A stretch of DNA of 31,333 nt from Bacillota bacterium (lineage in GTDB: Bacteria; Bacillota_A; Clostridia; Lachnospirales; Lachnospiraceae). The stretch lies in NCBI GenBank assembly GCA_023443925.1, contig JAEZSL010000266.1, positions 1 through 31,333 on the forward strand, in the 5' to 3' direction. The notes beneath the pieces are model-generated. The model was not told where the DNA came from. It made no database searches and was given only the letters and a program-made list of their open reading frames with translations. The translations under genes and the position numbers were made by a program. Shown piece by piece: positions 31,314 through 31,333 of this stretch. Position 1 is the stretch's first letter. Each line of letters begins with the position of its first letter.

Positions 31314-31333
31314 GCACTTATAGGAGTCTGTTT

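Overview
The window looks like the chromosome of a low-GC, strictly anaerobic Clostridia, most likely a Lachnospiraceae-type member. This is inferred from the AT-rich composition, strong AGGAGG-type ribosome sites, many radical-SAM and ferredoxin-type genes, a CheX protein and many GntR/MerR/TetR-controlled ABC or MFS efflux modules. No rRNA, tRNA, CRISPR array or intact insertion sequence was found.

Layout. 1-1200: a broken glycosyltransferase start under a long hairpin, then a membrane [4Fe-4S] protein. 1228-3743: a leftward TetR-controlled ABC exporter operon with two matching operators. 3769-7527: an aldo/keto reductase relic, a PanE-like reductase divergent from a TetR regulator (two TGTTGA-N4-TCAACA sites between them), two small proteins and a D-2-hydroxyacid dehydrogenase. 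7676-10490: an ABC-F ATPase, an AT-rich repeat tract and a frameshifted zinc-ribbon membrane protein. 10619-12658: a KUP potassium transporter. 13016-17215: two tail-to-tail GntR/ATPase/permease (YtrABC-like) modules, the second ending in an unlisted 36-residue membrane peptide.

The main find is 17360-25231, a compact rightward operon that looks like an undescribed RiPP (ribosomally made, modified peptide) system. It holds a 45-residue precursor with a CGINC core and a GPLPGPT tail, a hairpin, a stand-alone PqqD/RRE protein, a cobalamin-type radical SAM enzyme and a 61-residue unknown. Then come a PqqD-fused SPASM radical SAM enzyme, an ABC exporter, a second SPASM radical SAM enzyme and a second cobalamin-type radical SAM enzyme. 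Four radical SAM enzymes of two types for one short peptide is unusual. A 15-bp motif (13 of 15 identical, opposite orientation) lies just downstream of both the precursor promoter and the promoter of the adjacent GntR-ABC operon. This suggests that the GntR protein controls both, and that the ABC module gives immunity to, or senses, the product.

25273-31333: relics of the ABC ATPase and of the nitroreductase, each a high-identity direct repeat of an intact gene in the window. With them are an Arg-rich small protein, an MFS efflux pump with a MerR-type 19-bp-spacer promoter and its likely MerR regulator, a YdeI-like protein, a nitroreductase, a CheX variant and another MerR regulator. Gene fragments at many junctions and three AT-rich degenerate tandem-repeat tracts mark the window as an actively rearranged accessory region. 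All family calls are from reading motifs; no database search was run.
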